9,171 nt of DNA from assembly GCA_021820675.1 (NCBI GenBank), contig JAKADI010000037.1, positions 1-9,171 on the forward strand, in the 5' to 3' direction. Positions 1 to 6,967 of the stretch are shown here, piece by piece. The notes under the pieces are model-generated. The model was not told the DNA's origin. It did not search any database and worked only from the letters and a program-made list of their open reading frames with translations. How positions within the stretch are numbered: the first letter of the stretch is position 1; every line of letters begins with the position of its first letter. This DNA is from Bacillota bacterium (GTDB lineage Bacteria > Bacillota > Sulfobacillia > Sulfobacillales > Sulfobacillaceae). The position numbers and the translations under genes are program-made.

Positions 1-470
1 TTTGAACATATGGTACGGCTGGGTCGTGAACATCATCGGCGAATGCATGACCATCGACGGAATCTTCTCCGTTTATCATCCGTTATTACCTTGGGCATCG
101 GTTAGAGATGGTCGTCATCGGGTCTAACGCTGGCTGGCTACGAGCGATCCCCCGGGGCAGGAGGTAGACCCGCCAATATTTTACTTACTATCGTACGGGA
201 AAATCCTTCTGCGCTCCGGTGTGGAGAACAGACGCTGTCCTATACTTCGTAGGGCAGTTTTCGGGGGAGCGGTGCCTTCCACGGCCTACAGTACTGGGGC
301 AGTCACGTATAAAATGCTCATGGTCATAGTGGGGTGAGCATTCTAAATAAGTAACGGCCAACACAAGCATGGGCGGGTGAAGGATCTTCGGTGGAATTGC
401 CCCGTTTGTATGTCCTGACAAGAATCCTCCGAGCGGGCATTAATTAATGAGGATAGTAAATATTCGGAAT
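1..470. other. Stretch without a recognised gene
   Basis: I find no coding region that I can support here. On the + strand the frame beginning at base 2 stays open for 41 codons and stops at TAA 124-126, so it could be the tail of a gene entering from the left, but its translation (containing WYGWVVNIIG) matches no family I know. On the - strand a short frame beginning with ATG at bases 81-79 runs off the left edge and is an equally weak alternative. Between 190 and 440 all frames are short or lack a ribosome binding site. The only ordered structure is the inverted repeat at 119-172. I see no convincing promoter for the downstream ligase gene. Confidence 0.4.
119..172 (+). repeat. Inverted repeat, possible RNA hairpin
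   Basis: CGGGTCTA at 119-126 is exactly complementary to TAGACCCG at 165-172, enclosing 38 bases that include the self-complementary CCCCGGGG at 150-157. The sequence after it (ccaatatttta) is AT-rich but has no clean T run, so an intrinsic terminator for an upstream gene is possible but not shown. It lies exactly where an open frame from the left edge would stop. Confidence 0.3.
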
Positions 471-475
471 AGGAG
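471..475 (+). promoter_or_regulatory. Ribosome binding site of fhs
   Basis: AGGAG lies 11 bases before the ATG at 487. The spacing is slightly long but the match is good. It supports the chosen start, which also gives the N-terminus normal for this enzyme family (PITEVAAQLGL). Confidence 0.7.
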
Positions 476-486
476 ATCGACTAGCG

Positions 487-2127
487 ATGATCACACGTGA
501 TTTACAGCCAATTACCGAAGTTGCAGCGCAGTTAGGTTTGAACCGTACGGATATTATTGGATATGGGACCTATAAAGCGAAAATTCCACTGGATGTTGTT
601 TATCAAAAACCACGTCGCGCGAAGTTGGTGCTAGTGACTGCCAGCAATGCCCCTCCCGCGGGGGAGGGGCAGCCTACCAGGTCTGTCGGGCTATCACGGG
701 CCTTAACCCGTATGGGGGTCCAGACGACGGCCGTATTACGTGAACCATCGATGGGGCCTACATTTGGGATGAAAGGTGGGGCTACCGGCGGCGGGGCTTC
801 GCGCGTCGAGCCATCGACAGAGATCAATTTGCACTTCACTGGGGATTTTCATGCAATTACAGCGGCTCACAATTTGCTCGCTGCGCTGATTGATAATGAA
901 TTATTCCATGGAAGCCGCCTGCAGGTGAATCCCAAACACGTTTTGTGGAAACGTGTACTGGATGTCAATGATCGGGCCCTGCGGCATGTGATAATCGGGC
1001 TAGGTGGCTCGGGGCAAGGGACTGTTCGTGAAACGGGTTTTGATATTACCGCCGCATCCGAAGTTATGGCAGTTTTGACCCTGGCGCATGATTTGACAGA
1101 CCTTAGACGCCGGTTAGGTCGCATGGTCGTTGCAAGCCACGGGCGGGAGATGGTTACCGTTCAGGACGTGGGGGCCCAGGATGCATTGACTGCTATCCTG
1201 GAAGATGCGATGATGCCAAATCTTGTCCAAACCCGGGAGCATAGTCCTGTCATTATTCATGGGGGGCCTTTTGCTAACATCGCTCATGGATGCAACAGTA
1301 TCGTGGCGACCGAAGCGGGTCTGCGCTTTTCGGACATAGTCATCACGGAAGCGGGATTTGGCGCGGATCTAGGAGCCGAAAAATTTTTGGATATTAAAGC
1401 ACCGGAAGCTCAATTGATACCGGATATGGCGGTCGTCGTAGTTACCTTAAGGGCACTGCGTTATCATGGCGGTCAAGTCTTGAAGGAAGTGAATCAGCCT
1501 AACTTAGCAGCGTTACGTGCCGGCATGGCTAACTTGTCCAAACACTTGGAGAACCTTCGGCGATTCGGACTTCCCGTGATTGTGGCCATCAATAAATTCC
1601 CGACTGACGCGCAAGACGAAATTGATTGGTTGCTCCGGGAATTGTCACAACAAAATGTGGCGGCATCTGCTGCTGATGTGTACGGTCAAGGGGGAGCAGG
1701 AGGCGAATCTTTGGCCCGGTTGGTTATGCAGACCCTGAACAACACGTCAAGTCATTATGCGCCGTTGTATCATAGTTCGGATTCATTAGAACGCAAAATC
1801 GAAAAGATTGTCACAGAGATTTATGGAGGCAGCGGAGTAGACTACGCTCCCGCGGCAATGAAGACCTTAAGCCGTCTACACGACTGGGGTGAAGAGAATT
1901 TGAAAGTGTGTATTGCGAAGACCCAATATTCGTTGAGCGATAATCCCAAATTATTAGGGCGTCCACAAGGTTTTCGGGTAACTATTCGCGATATCGATAT
2001 TGCCCGGGGAGCTGGTTACATTGTGCCGTTAGCTGGAGAGATGATTCGGATGCCAGGGTTACCGAAAGAACCAGCGGCCTACCGCGTTCAAATTGACGAG
2101 GCTGGCGCCGTCTCGGGAATTGAGTGA
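487..2127 (+). CDS. fhs: Formate-tetrahydrofolate ligase, altered P-loop
   Basis: Product of 546 residues, close to the usual bacterial length of about 555. The family joins formate to tetrahydrofolate using ATP, giving 10-formyl-THF in the cytoplasmic one-carbon pathway. Family blocks are present almost end to end: PITEVAAQLGL near 8-18, LREPSMGPTFGMKGG 84-98, INLHFTGDFHAITAA 113-127, HGGPFANIAHGCNS 258-271, TEAGFGADLGAEKF 287-300, AKTQYSLSDNPKLLGRP 477-493 and MPGLPKEPA 522-530. The odd part is the ATP-binding loop. The family form is TPTPAGEGKTT; here residues 54-64 read NAPPAGEGQPT, so the invariant Lys is Gln62 and the next Thr is Pro63. The length is unchanged and no frameshift restores the usual loop. 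Either the enzyme is impaired, it uses ATP differently, or the bases are in error. Identity is firm; activity is uncertain. The stop overlaps or abuts the next gene, so the two are probably cotranscribed. Confidence 0.95.
   Translation: MITRDLQPITEVAAQLGLNRTDIIGYGTYKAKIPLDVVYQKPRRAKLVLVTASNAPPAGEGQPTRSVGLSRALTRMGVQTTAVLREPSMGPTFGMKGGATGGGASRVEPSTEINLHFTGDFHAITAAHNLLAALIDNELFHGSRLQVNPKHVLWKRVLDVNDRALRHVIIGLGGSGQGTVRETGFDITAASEVMAVLTLAHDLTDLRRRLGRMVVASHGREMVTVQDVGAQDALTAILEDAMMPNLVQTREHSPVIIHGGPFANIAHGCNSIVATEAGLRFSDIVITEAGFGADLGAEKFLDIKAPEAQLIPDMAVVVVTLRALRYHGGQVLKEVNQPNLAALRAGMANLSKHLENLRRFGLPVIVAINKFPTDAQDEIDWLLRELSQQNVAASAADVYGQGGAGGESLARLVMQTLNNTSSHYAPLYHSSDSLERKIEKIVTEIYGGSGVDYAPAAMKTLSRLHDWGEENLKVCIAKTQYSLSDNPKLLGRPQGFRVTIRDIDIARGAGYIVPLAGEMIRMPGLPKEPAAYRVQIDEAGAVSGIE
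648..671 (+). repeat. Perfect GC-rich hairpin inside the fhs P-loop codons
   Basis: TGCCCCTCCC (648-657) pairs perfectly with GGGAGGGGCA (662-671) across a GCGG loop. It covers the codons for the last base of Asn54 to Gln62, exactly the divergent ATP-binding loop. The structure is seen directly; any effect on translation or sequencing accuracy is inference. Confidence 0.8.
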
Positions 2128-2130
2128 GGG
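2126..2130 (+). promoter_or_regulatory. Ribosome binding site deciding the CbbY-like start
   Basis: GAGGG lies 5 bases before ATG 2136 and overlaps the fhs stop codon (TGA 2125-2127). The upstream GTG at 2124 is in the same frame and overlaps the stop as GTGA, but has no ribosome binding site of similar quality. Both starts imply translational coupling with fhs. Confidence 0.5.
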
Positions 2131-2135
2131 CCGTT

Positions 2136-2936
2136 ATGGGATTAAGAAGCATAATATTCGACGTGGACGGAACATTGGCCGATACCGAGAGAGAGGGGCA
2201 CCTGTGGGCCTATAATCGAGCCTTCGAGTTGCGGGGATTGCCGTTTCGATGGTCTGTAGCTCTTTACCACGAATTGTTGGTTGTGGCAGGCGGAAAAGAG
2301 CGTCTTACCTATTATCTGGCTCAACATCCAGCTTACAATATATTGTCCAGCGATGATATCCGGGAGTTGTACGAACTCAAGACATCTTTGTATATCCGGC
2401 GCGTGAAGACCGGCGGAATCTCACTGCGCGGCGGGATCCGGCAATTGGTCGAAGAATGCTCTGCCCGCGGGATCATGTTAGCCATTGCGACAACAACCCA
2501 CCATGCTAACGTGGAAGCACTGCTATCAATTCATTTTGGGACGCGTTGGCCACAACTGTTCCCCATTATCATTGCGGGAGATGAAGTCCCGGTCAAAAAA
2601 CCTAATCCCGCCGTATACCAACGATGTCTAGAGCAACTCCACCTTGCAGCTGACGAGGTTATTGCCATAGAAGACTCGGCGATTGGCTTTCAGGCTGCGA
2701 CACAGGCGGCTATTCAGACTGTCGTGACGTTGAATGTGTGGACCTACCACCAAACGTTTACCGGCGCTCTGGCCACTATAACAGGACTCGGTACGCGTGA
2801 TAAGGGAGCTTATGGAATAGCGCCCCCGGGATGGGGCCGATACCATATTAGCCCGGAACAACTCGAAATATGGCTGAATGACGTGAAGGAAAAAAGGACG
2901 AATAGCTTAAGTGGACGAGGTGGAGCAGGTTCTTGA
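2136..2936 (+). CDS. HAD phosphatase, CbbY-like
   Basis: 266 residues from ATG 2136; an in-frame GTG at 2124 would add four. It is a HAD subfamily I hydrolase. Counting from the ATG, motif I is FDVDGTLADTE with nucleophile Asp9 and acid/base Asp11; the helical cap (about 17-90) carries LLVVAGGKER near 47-56; motif II is the Thr run in IATTTHHANVEALL near 117-130; motif III is KKPNPAVY near 154-161; motif IV is AIEDSAIGFQAA near 177-188. The GGKER cap motif and overall spacing are those of CbbY, which in photosynthetic and autotrophic bacteria dephosphorylates xylulose-1,5-bisphosphate, an inhibitor of Rubisco. No Calvin-cycle gene is in view, so the exact substrate is inference; beta-phosphoglucomutase relatives are an alternative, though the cap motif disfavours them. 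No membrane segment or signal peptide. The C-terminal 25 residues or so are polar and look disordered. No terminator is seen after it. Confidence 0.85.
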   Translation: MGLRSIIFDVDGTLADTEREGHLWAYNRAFELRGLPFRWSVALYHELLVVAGGKERLTYYLAQHPAYNILSSDDIRELYELKTSLYIRRVKTGGISLRGGIRQLVEECSARGIMLAIATTTHHANVEALLSIHFGTRWPQLFPIIIAGDEVPVKKPNPAVYQRCLEQLHLAADEVIAIEDSAIGFQAATQAAIQTVVTLNVWTYHQTFTGALATITGLGTRDKGAYGIAPPGWGRYHISPEQLEIWLNDVKEKRTNSLSGRGGAGS

Positions 2937-3502
2937 CAGTTTCCTAACAGATTGCGTACGCCAGATTTGAACATAAAGATCGGATATTAACAGACACTCC
3001 TCTGCTGCATCGTCTGTCAACGGCTAATTTGTCATCCCAAAGTGCAAGAGGACCACTATTGCCGCCGCTTTCAACACCAGAAGGTTGGGGACGGCGGGAA
3101 AGGTCATTGTCCAGGGAATACTCAACAATCGTCCCTAAGCCCAGGATCGTAAAACTGGTTCGACGTATGGGCACAAGGTCCCGAAAAACTGGCCTATAGA
3201 GAGGGAGAAAAGTGTGATCATTGGTGCGATAAGGGGACAAGCCCATCAGAAACCGGTGAAGATGTCGCTTGATAAGGTGTAAGAAACCTTTATGTCATAG
3301 TTTATCGCAATGTCCAGATCGTCAGTCATGGGTGACAAGCCTGAGGCACGCATAGCGCAGTTCCATAACTGGTTTTTGACGTCGTGAATTTTTTGATTCA
3401 TCTTTCCTGCCTTCCGCCCACAACTGATACGGAGCGCGCACCGAAAGATTCCATTGCTGGCATGCTAACACATCAACGAAAACAAACGATCTACAAAGAA
3501 AT
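2937..3502. other. Intergenic stretch, no gene recognised
   Basis: Several frames are open for 70-100 codons, but none has a ribosome binding site and none gives a protein I recognise. The longest is a - strand frame at 2944-3246 whose ATG has no purine-rich site before it; the + strand reading of the same bases is equally open, which argues for chance. A 24-codon frame near 3311-3385 (containing KPEARIAQFHNWF) looks slightly protein-like but has no ribosome binding site. The stretch could be decayed coding sequence, but I cannot name its source. Confidence 0.4.
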
Positions 3503-3628
3503 TTATACGATTTGTAGCATTATTGTCGAATTCCATGTGCTCTTCATCTACTGATGACGGAACCGATGGAATTCGTGTTCTGTATTCGGTCATATCGAAT
3601 CTGAAACTTGTCGCGATTTGTCGTATAA
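3503..3628 (+). repeat. Distant 8-bp inverted repeat around the GH31 promoter
   Basis: TTATACGA at 3503-3510 is exactly complementary to TCGTATAA at 3621-3628. It encloses the stronger inverted repeat at 3527-3575, and its right arm lies inside the spacer of the candidate promoter at 3608-3636. Arms of this length could pair by chance over this distance, so this is weak alone but notable with the inner repeat. Confidence 0.35.
3527..3575 (+). repeat. Two-tier hairpin upstream of the GH31 gene
   Basis: CGAATTCCAT (3527-3536) and ATGGAATTCG (3566-3575) form a perfect 10-bp inverted repeat. Its 29-base loop carries a second perfect hairpin, TCATC (3544-3548) with GATGA (3553-3557) around TACT. 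It ends about 30 bases before the candidate -35 element. It could be a regulator-binding or cruciform-forming site, or part of an unrecognised RNA. There is no T run, so it is not an intrinsic terminator. Confidence 0.55.
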
Positions 3629-3636
3629 GGTATTAT
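3608..3636 (+). promoter_or_regulatory. Candidate sigma-A-type promoter for the GH31 gene
   Basis: TTGTCG (3608-3613) and TATTAT (3631-3636) match four and five of six bases of the -35 and -10 consensus, with the ideal 17-base spacer. Transcription would begin near 3643, giving a leader of about 240 bases before ATG 3884. Inferred from sequence only. Confidence 0.5.
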
Positions 3637-3722
3637 TCAGACCAGCAAAGAAGGGGCGGGGTTCGAGGGGATGAAATGAATTTGAGCGTACCGTGAGAGG
3701 CAGGGGACCGGATACAGTCTAA

Positions 3723-3750
3723 GAAGCCGCGTAGCCCTAAGCGGGGCTTC
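3723..3750 (+). repeat. Hairpin in the GH31 leader
   Basis: GAAGCC (3723-3728) pairs with GGCTTC (3745-3750), extended inward by two more pairs after one mismatch. It lies in the predicted 5' leader about 130 bases before the start codon. The following bases (acccttcc) are not T-rich, so it is not a standard terminator. I tried to read it as a known riboswitch class and could not. Confidence 0.4.
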
Positions 3751-3872
3751 ACCCTTCCATCCCAGACAGGTTCTTATCTATGCTTGAACGATCAATGCTG
3801 GGATATGAGATATTCGTCTAATGGGTTGCAATGTGTCACCAGTGTGCATGGCTTTGCATAACTTTAGCAATT

Positions 3873-3879
3873 GGGGTGG
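3873..3879 (+). promoter_or_regulatory. Ribosome binding site deciding the GH31 start
   Basis: GGGGTGG lies 4 bases before ATG 3884. Two earlier in-frame ATGs (3821, 3848) lack a comparable site, and the 21 residues they would add are cysteine-containing and unlike a GH31 N-terminus or a signal peptide. Confidence 0.5.
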
Positions 3880-3883
3880 ATCG

Positions 3884-6286
3884 ATGCGTCCTTTAACAGC
3901 ACTATATGCAAGAGTGGTCCAAGAGTGGGACCACAATGCTCATCAAGTCGAGTTGATCAATCGGCATGTTGCCCGTTGGTTTAGTCCCTCGGATCCGATC
4001 CATAGTCTCTATTTTGTGGTGTCAACGAATGGAGTTGTAAAAGTCCAATTCGGTGAGGGGCCGGATATCTATGGGGTTGTGGGACGAGAGTTAGGTTGGT
4101 CCAGTGGTGAGTTGGCTTCATTAAATGTAACGACACAAAACGGAGTATGGACGATCAATAGCCTGGAAACGACCATTGTCTTGGAAAACCAAAAGATGAT
4201 GATCCGGTCTGCGCAGAGTCTTTTTGAAATTACCCAATGGGGAAATGTGGACTCCAGTGTCCAATGCGCTATGCGTGTGTCGCCGACCGAGAAATTATTT
4301 GGATTAGGTGAAAAAGTGGGTGGCCTCGATAAGCGTGGTCGAATGTGGACTCAATGGACTACGGATGTGAGCCCGCACGGGCCGAATACGGACCCCCTGT
4401 ACCAAGCTGTACCGTTTGCCGTGTTGGCTGACACAGCCCAGTGGCGAGGGGTTTTTGTGGCGACGAGCGAACGAAGCTATTTTGATGCCTCCCAGGAGGA
4501 TTTACTATACATTGCTGTGGACAAGGGCCCAATGTTTTTATATGTTATCCCGGGAACAGACCCCCAAGACATTATTGGCCGCTATACTGCGATGACAGGT
4601 CGGATGCCTCTGCCGTCACTTATGGCATTAGGCTTTCATCAAAGTCGCTATAGTTATATGTCTTCTGAAGAAGTATTGGCCGTTGCCCAAAAATTTCGGG
4701 AGCACGAGATTCCTCTTGATGTGATCCATCTGGATATTGATTATATGGATGAATACCGTGTGTTTACCTTTAACACGAAGACGTATGACAATCCTGGCCA
4801 GTTGGCCACCTCATTAAAAACTTTAGGAGTGTCATTGGTGGCGATAGTTGATCCGGGAGTTAAAGTGGATGATCAGTATGCTGTATACCGAGAAGGCCAT
4901 GCCCGAGGATTTTTTGTTCGCTACGAAAACGGCAACGAATTTCATAGCCGAGTTTGGCCGGGGTTATGTGCGTTTCCGGATTTTTTGCTGCCTGCTGTTC
5001 GGTCATGGTGGGGCGAATGGAATAAGCGATTGTTAGCCGCTGGGATCTCGGGGATTTGGAATGACATGAACGAACCGGCGTTATGGGGAGAGAATCCCGT
5101 ATATAAAAATAAATTGGCGGCAGAGGAATACGGAATGGTGCATCACACGGAAGATGGCCAGGCGTGGCCCCACTATACCATTCATAATCTCTACGCTTTA
5201 CTCGAGGCGGCATCAACCTTTGAGGGTATGCAGGAGATACAAGAGAGACCCTTTATCCTAACCCGTTCCGGATTTAGTGGAATCCAGCGCTATGCGGCTG
5301 TATGGACCGGCGATAATTCGAGCAGTTGGGATCATTTGGCTATGGCCATACCCATGTGTCTTAATCTGGGACTATCTGGCATTCCTTTGGTGGGATCGGA
5401 TATCGGGGGATTTTTAGGCGAAGCGTCTGCGGAATTATACACCCGGTGGATCCAAATGGGGAGCTTTTTTCCATTTGTCAGGGCCCATACGGATAGTGGT
5501 ACTGCGCCTAACGAGCCTTGGTCTTATGGTGACGAGGCTTTAGCTGTTGCTCGTGACTATATCCGTTATCGATACCGTCTTCTTTCATATTGGTACTCCT
5601 TGTCATACGAATCGCATATCACAGGCAGCCCTCTAATCCGCCCATTATGGTGGAGTGATGCCGAATCGTTGGACGTTGAATGGGACGACCAGTTTCTAGT
5701 GGGGGATAGTTTAATGGTTGCGCCGGTTATTCATGAAGGGGCGACTGAGCGCGAGGTGTATTTTCCCAACGGACCATGGTGGAATGTTTGGGAACGGCGG
5801 TGGCATCAGGGGTTGCATCGTGGGGTCGTTGATGCGCCCATGGAACGCCTGCCGCTATTTTTGCGTGCGGGAGCGATTATCCCTTTAAGTCCCATTGTTT
5901 CGTCAACGCATGAATGGCAAACGAGCCCCTGGCCGGACCAAATTTTGGTGATTCGTGGGTGGGGACAATTTACTCTGTATGCCGATGATGGCCATTCCAC
6001 GGCCTACCAAAACGGCGAGTATTTCCGGATTACTCTTGACGTGCAGGAATTAGACGACCGGCGGGTGCGCGTCGAGTGGAGCCTGGAACACCGTCCGGAA
6101 TACTCACAGCTGTTATTTAAACCTGTCGTGCTACGTGTCGGACCTTTTAACCATGCCCCCCGCGCAATTGATCTTTATCAGACTGGACGTCGGCGAGAAG
6201 TACCTGTGCATTTTACTCAGGAGTTTTGTGAGTTAGCTGTAGATATTACGGCATCGTCCGGATGCGTCGATATTTCAACGGAATGA
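3884..6286 (+). CDS. GH31 alpha-glucosidase
   Basis: 800 residues from ATG 3884 (821 from the in-frame ATG at 3821). Glycoside hydrolase family 31 removes terminal alpha-glucose units with retention of configuration. Counting from 3884: an N-terminal beta-sandwich fills about 1-235 and includes LFGLGEKVGGLDKRG (138-152); the TIM barrel begins near 245 with LPSLMALGFHQSRYSY and HLDIDYMDEYRVFTFN (282-297). The nucleophile is Asp394 in GIWNDMNEP, the alpha-glucosidase version of this motif rather than the KTDFGE form of alpha-xylosidases. The likely acid/base is Asp477 in AVWTGDNSSSWDH. GSDIGGF (504-510) and FPFVRAHT (529-536) follow, then C-terminal beta domains with a late YADDGHSTAY block. 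Full length with all catalytic residues. No signal peptide, so probably cytoplasmic, acting on imported maltose- or isomaltose-type sugars; exact linkage preference cannot be read. No transporter or regulator lies beside it. It ends 57 bases before a strong terminator. Confidence 0.93.
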   Translation: MRPLTALYARVVQEWDHNAHQVELINRHVARWFSPSDPIHSLYFVVSTNGVVKVQFGEGPDIYGVVGRELGWSSGELASLNVTTQNGVWTINSLETTIVLENQKMMIRSAQSLFEITQWGNVDSSVQCAMRVSPTEKLFGLGEKVGGLDKRGRMWTQWTTDVSPHGPNTDPLYQAVPFAVLADTAQWRGVFVATSERSYFDASQEDLLYIAVDKGPMFLYVIPGTDPQDIIGRYTAMTGRMPLPSLMALGFHQSRYSYMSSEEVLAVAQKFREHEIPLDVIHLDIDYMDEYRVFTFNTKTYDNPGQLATSLKTLGVSLVAIVDPGVKVDDQYAVYREGHARGFFVRYENGNEFHSRVWPGLCAFPDFLLPAVRSWWGEWNKRLLAAGISGIWNDMNEPALWGENPVYKNKLAAEEYGMVHHTEDGQAWPHYTIHNLYALLEAASTFEGMQEIQERPFILTRSGFSGIQRYAAVWTGDNSSSWDHLAMAIPMCLNLGLSGIPLVGSDIGGFLGEASAELYTRWIQMGSFFPFVRAHTDSGTAPNEPWSYGDEALAVARDYIRYRYRLLSYWYSLSYESHITGSPLIRPLWWSDAESLDVEWDDQFLVGDSLMVAPVIHEGATEREVYFPNGPWWNVWERRWHQGLHRGVVDAPMERLPLFLRAGAIIPLSPIVSSTHEWQTSPWPDQILVIRGWGQFTLYADDGHSTAYQNGEYFRITLDVQELDDRRVRVEWSLEHRPEYSQLLFKPVVLRVGPFNHAPRAIDLYQTGRRREVPVHFTQEFCELAVDITASSGCVDISTE

Positions 6287-6291
6287 TGTTG

Positions 6292-6303
6292 TTGCTATAG
6301 CAA
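6292..6303. repeat. 12-bp perfect palindrome after the GH31 stop
   Basis: TTGCTATAGCAA reads the same on both strands and begins 5 bases after the stop codon. It could be a protein-binding site or chance; the terminator begins 40 bases later. Confidence 0.4.
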
Positions 6304-6343
6304 TTGGCGTTGTAACAAGAACTAAGAGACGTAAGCAGGGTCG

Positions 6344-6381
6344 GCAGGAGCCTGGGTGGTCTAACCCAGGCTCCTGCTTTT
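6344..6381 (+). terminator. Strong intrinsic terminator of the GH31 gene
   Basis: GCAGGAGCCTGGGT (6344-6357) and ACCCAGGCTCCTGC (6364-6377) form a perfect 14-bp, GC-rich stem with the 6-base loop ggtcta, followed at once by TTTT (6378-6381). This is the classical Rho-independent layout, though the T run is short. It separates the GH31 unit from the membrane-protein gene. Confidence 0.9.
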
Positions 6382-6486
6382 GGTGCTAGTGGTGGCTGGG
6401 GCTAACATGGTGAACTGAAAGCACACCTTATTGACTTCTGTTTTTGCGGGGGATGACCAGGTGGGACTTAGCATATGTTCAAGCAG

Positions 6487-6496
6487 AAGGGAGGAG
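6487..6496 (+). promoter_or_regulatory. Ribosome binding site selecting a TTG start
   Basis: AAGGGAGGAG lies 6 bases before TTG 6503, near-ideal strength and spacing. The nearby ATG at 6498 is only one base away and opens a frame of about 18 codons, so it is not the start. The site decides for TTG 6503 over an upstream in-frame TTG at 6431. Confidence 0.65.
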
Positions 6497-6502
6497 AATG
6501 GA

Positions 6503-6859
6503 TTGCTGCACCCATCTACGGCACATCCGGGCTTTGTTGCCGCATTTTTTGTAGCGAGTACGACCATCGCAACGACGTGGTGCTTGATTTCCAATCTGTT
6601 GGTGGGCATGATCGTGGTCATTGTGTCAATGCCGCTGCTTGTGGCCTGGAGTGTAGCGTGCTTCAGAATTGTCGAACCTGTATCACTAGGACGCGACTGG
6701 ACGATGGCCTGCATGGTGGGGGGAACGGCTGGCGGGATTCTTGGAGGATTGATATTTATCGTGGTATGTGGAGAGACAACTGCCATGTCGACGATTATGG
6801 GAACCAGTATGGTGGGCATGATTGGCGGAACATTATGTGGTTGGGGATTTTACGGATGA
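6503..6859 (+). CDS. Small glycine-rich membrane protein, unknown function
   Basis: 118 residues from TTG 6503. I do not recognise the family. The protein is almost wholly hydrophobic, with about four likely membrane segments: roughly 11-30, 32-55, 66-90 and 94-116. Segment 2 ends at a short charged loop (FRIVEPVSLGRDW, 54-66), the only clearly polar stretch. Segments 3 and 4 have close-packed small residues, MVGGTAGGILGG (71-82) and GTSMVGMIGGTLCGW (100-114), a glycine-zipper pattern suited to tight helix packing or oligomers. Five Met lie in 95-106. Cys27, 53, 70, 89 and 112 are spread through the segments without a CxxC metal motif. It stands alone downstream of the GH31 terminator and just before transposon debris; its own promoter is not obvious. 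A - strand open frame overlaps it but also runs through the terminator, so I take it as a shadow. Confidence 0.65.
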   Translation: MLHPSTAHPGFVAAFFVASTTIATTWCLISNLLVGMIVVIVSMPLLVAWSVACFRIVEPVSLGRDWTMACMVGGTAGGILGGLIFIVVCGETTAMSTIMGTSMVGMIGGTLCGWGFYG

Positions 6860-6967
6860 ATGTAGACCAGGTCTTTTTATCCTAAATTTGATCCCTTCGA
6901 GGGTGCCTCTTATGGCCAAAAAAGTTATTTGGTTCTTCGAAACTTAATGCTATTGGAACTTTTGTGA

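Noticed and set aside
2944..3246. - strand open frame of 100 codons between the phosphatase and GH31 genes
   Set aside because: No ribosome binding site, no family resemblance, and the + strand is open over the same bases, as expected by chance.
3655..3672. GGTTCGAGG as the T-arm of a tRNA
   Set aside because: The flanking bases are G-rich on both sides and cannot pair; no acceptor stem or anticodon arm fits.
6431..6436. TTGACT as a -35 element, or as a TTG start for a longer membrane protein
   Set aside because: No -10 hexamer lies 16-18 bases downstream, and the start at 6503 has a far better ribosome binding site.
6361..6819. - strand open frame of 152 codons opposite the membrane protein
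   Set aside because: It runs through the terminator stem and is Pro/Thr-rich without motifs; the + strand frame has an ideal ribosome site and a clear membrane pattern.
6866..6881. AGACCAGGTCT followed by a T run as a terminator for the membrane-protein gene
   Set aside because: The palindrome leaves a one-base loop, so a stable hairpin of useful length cannot form.
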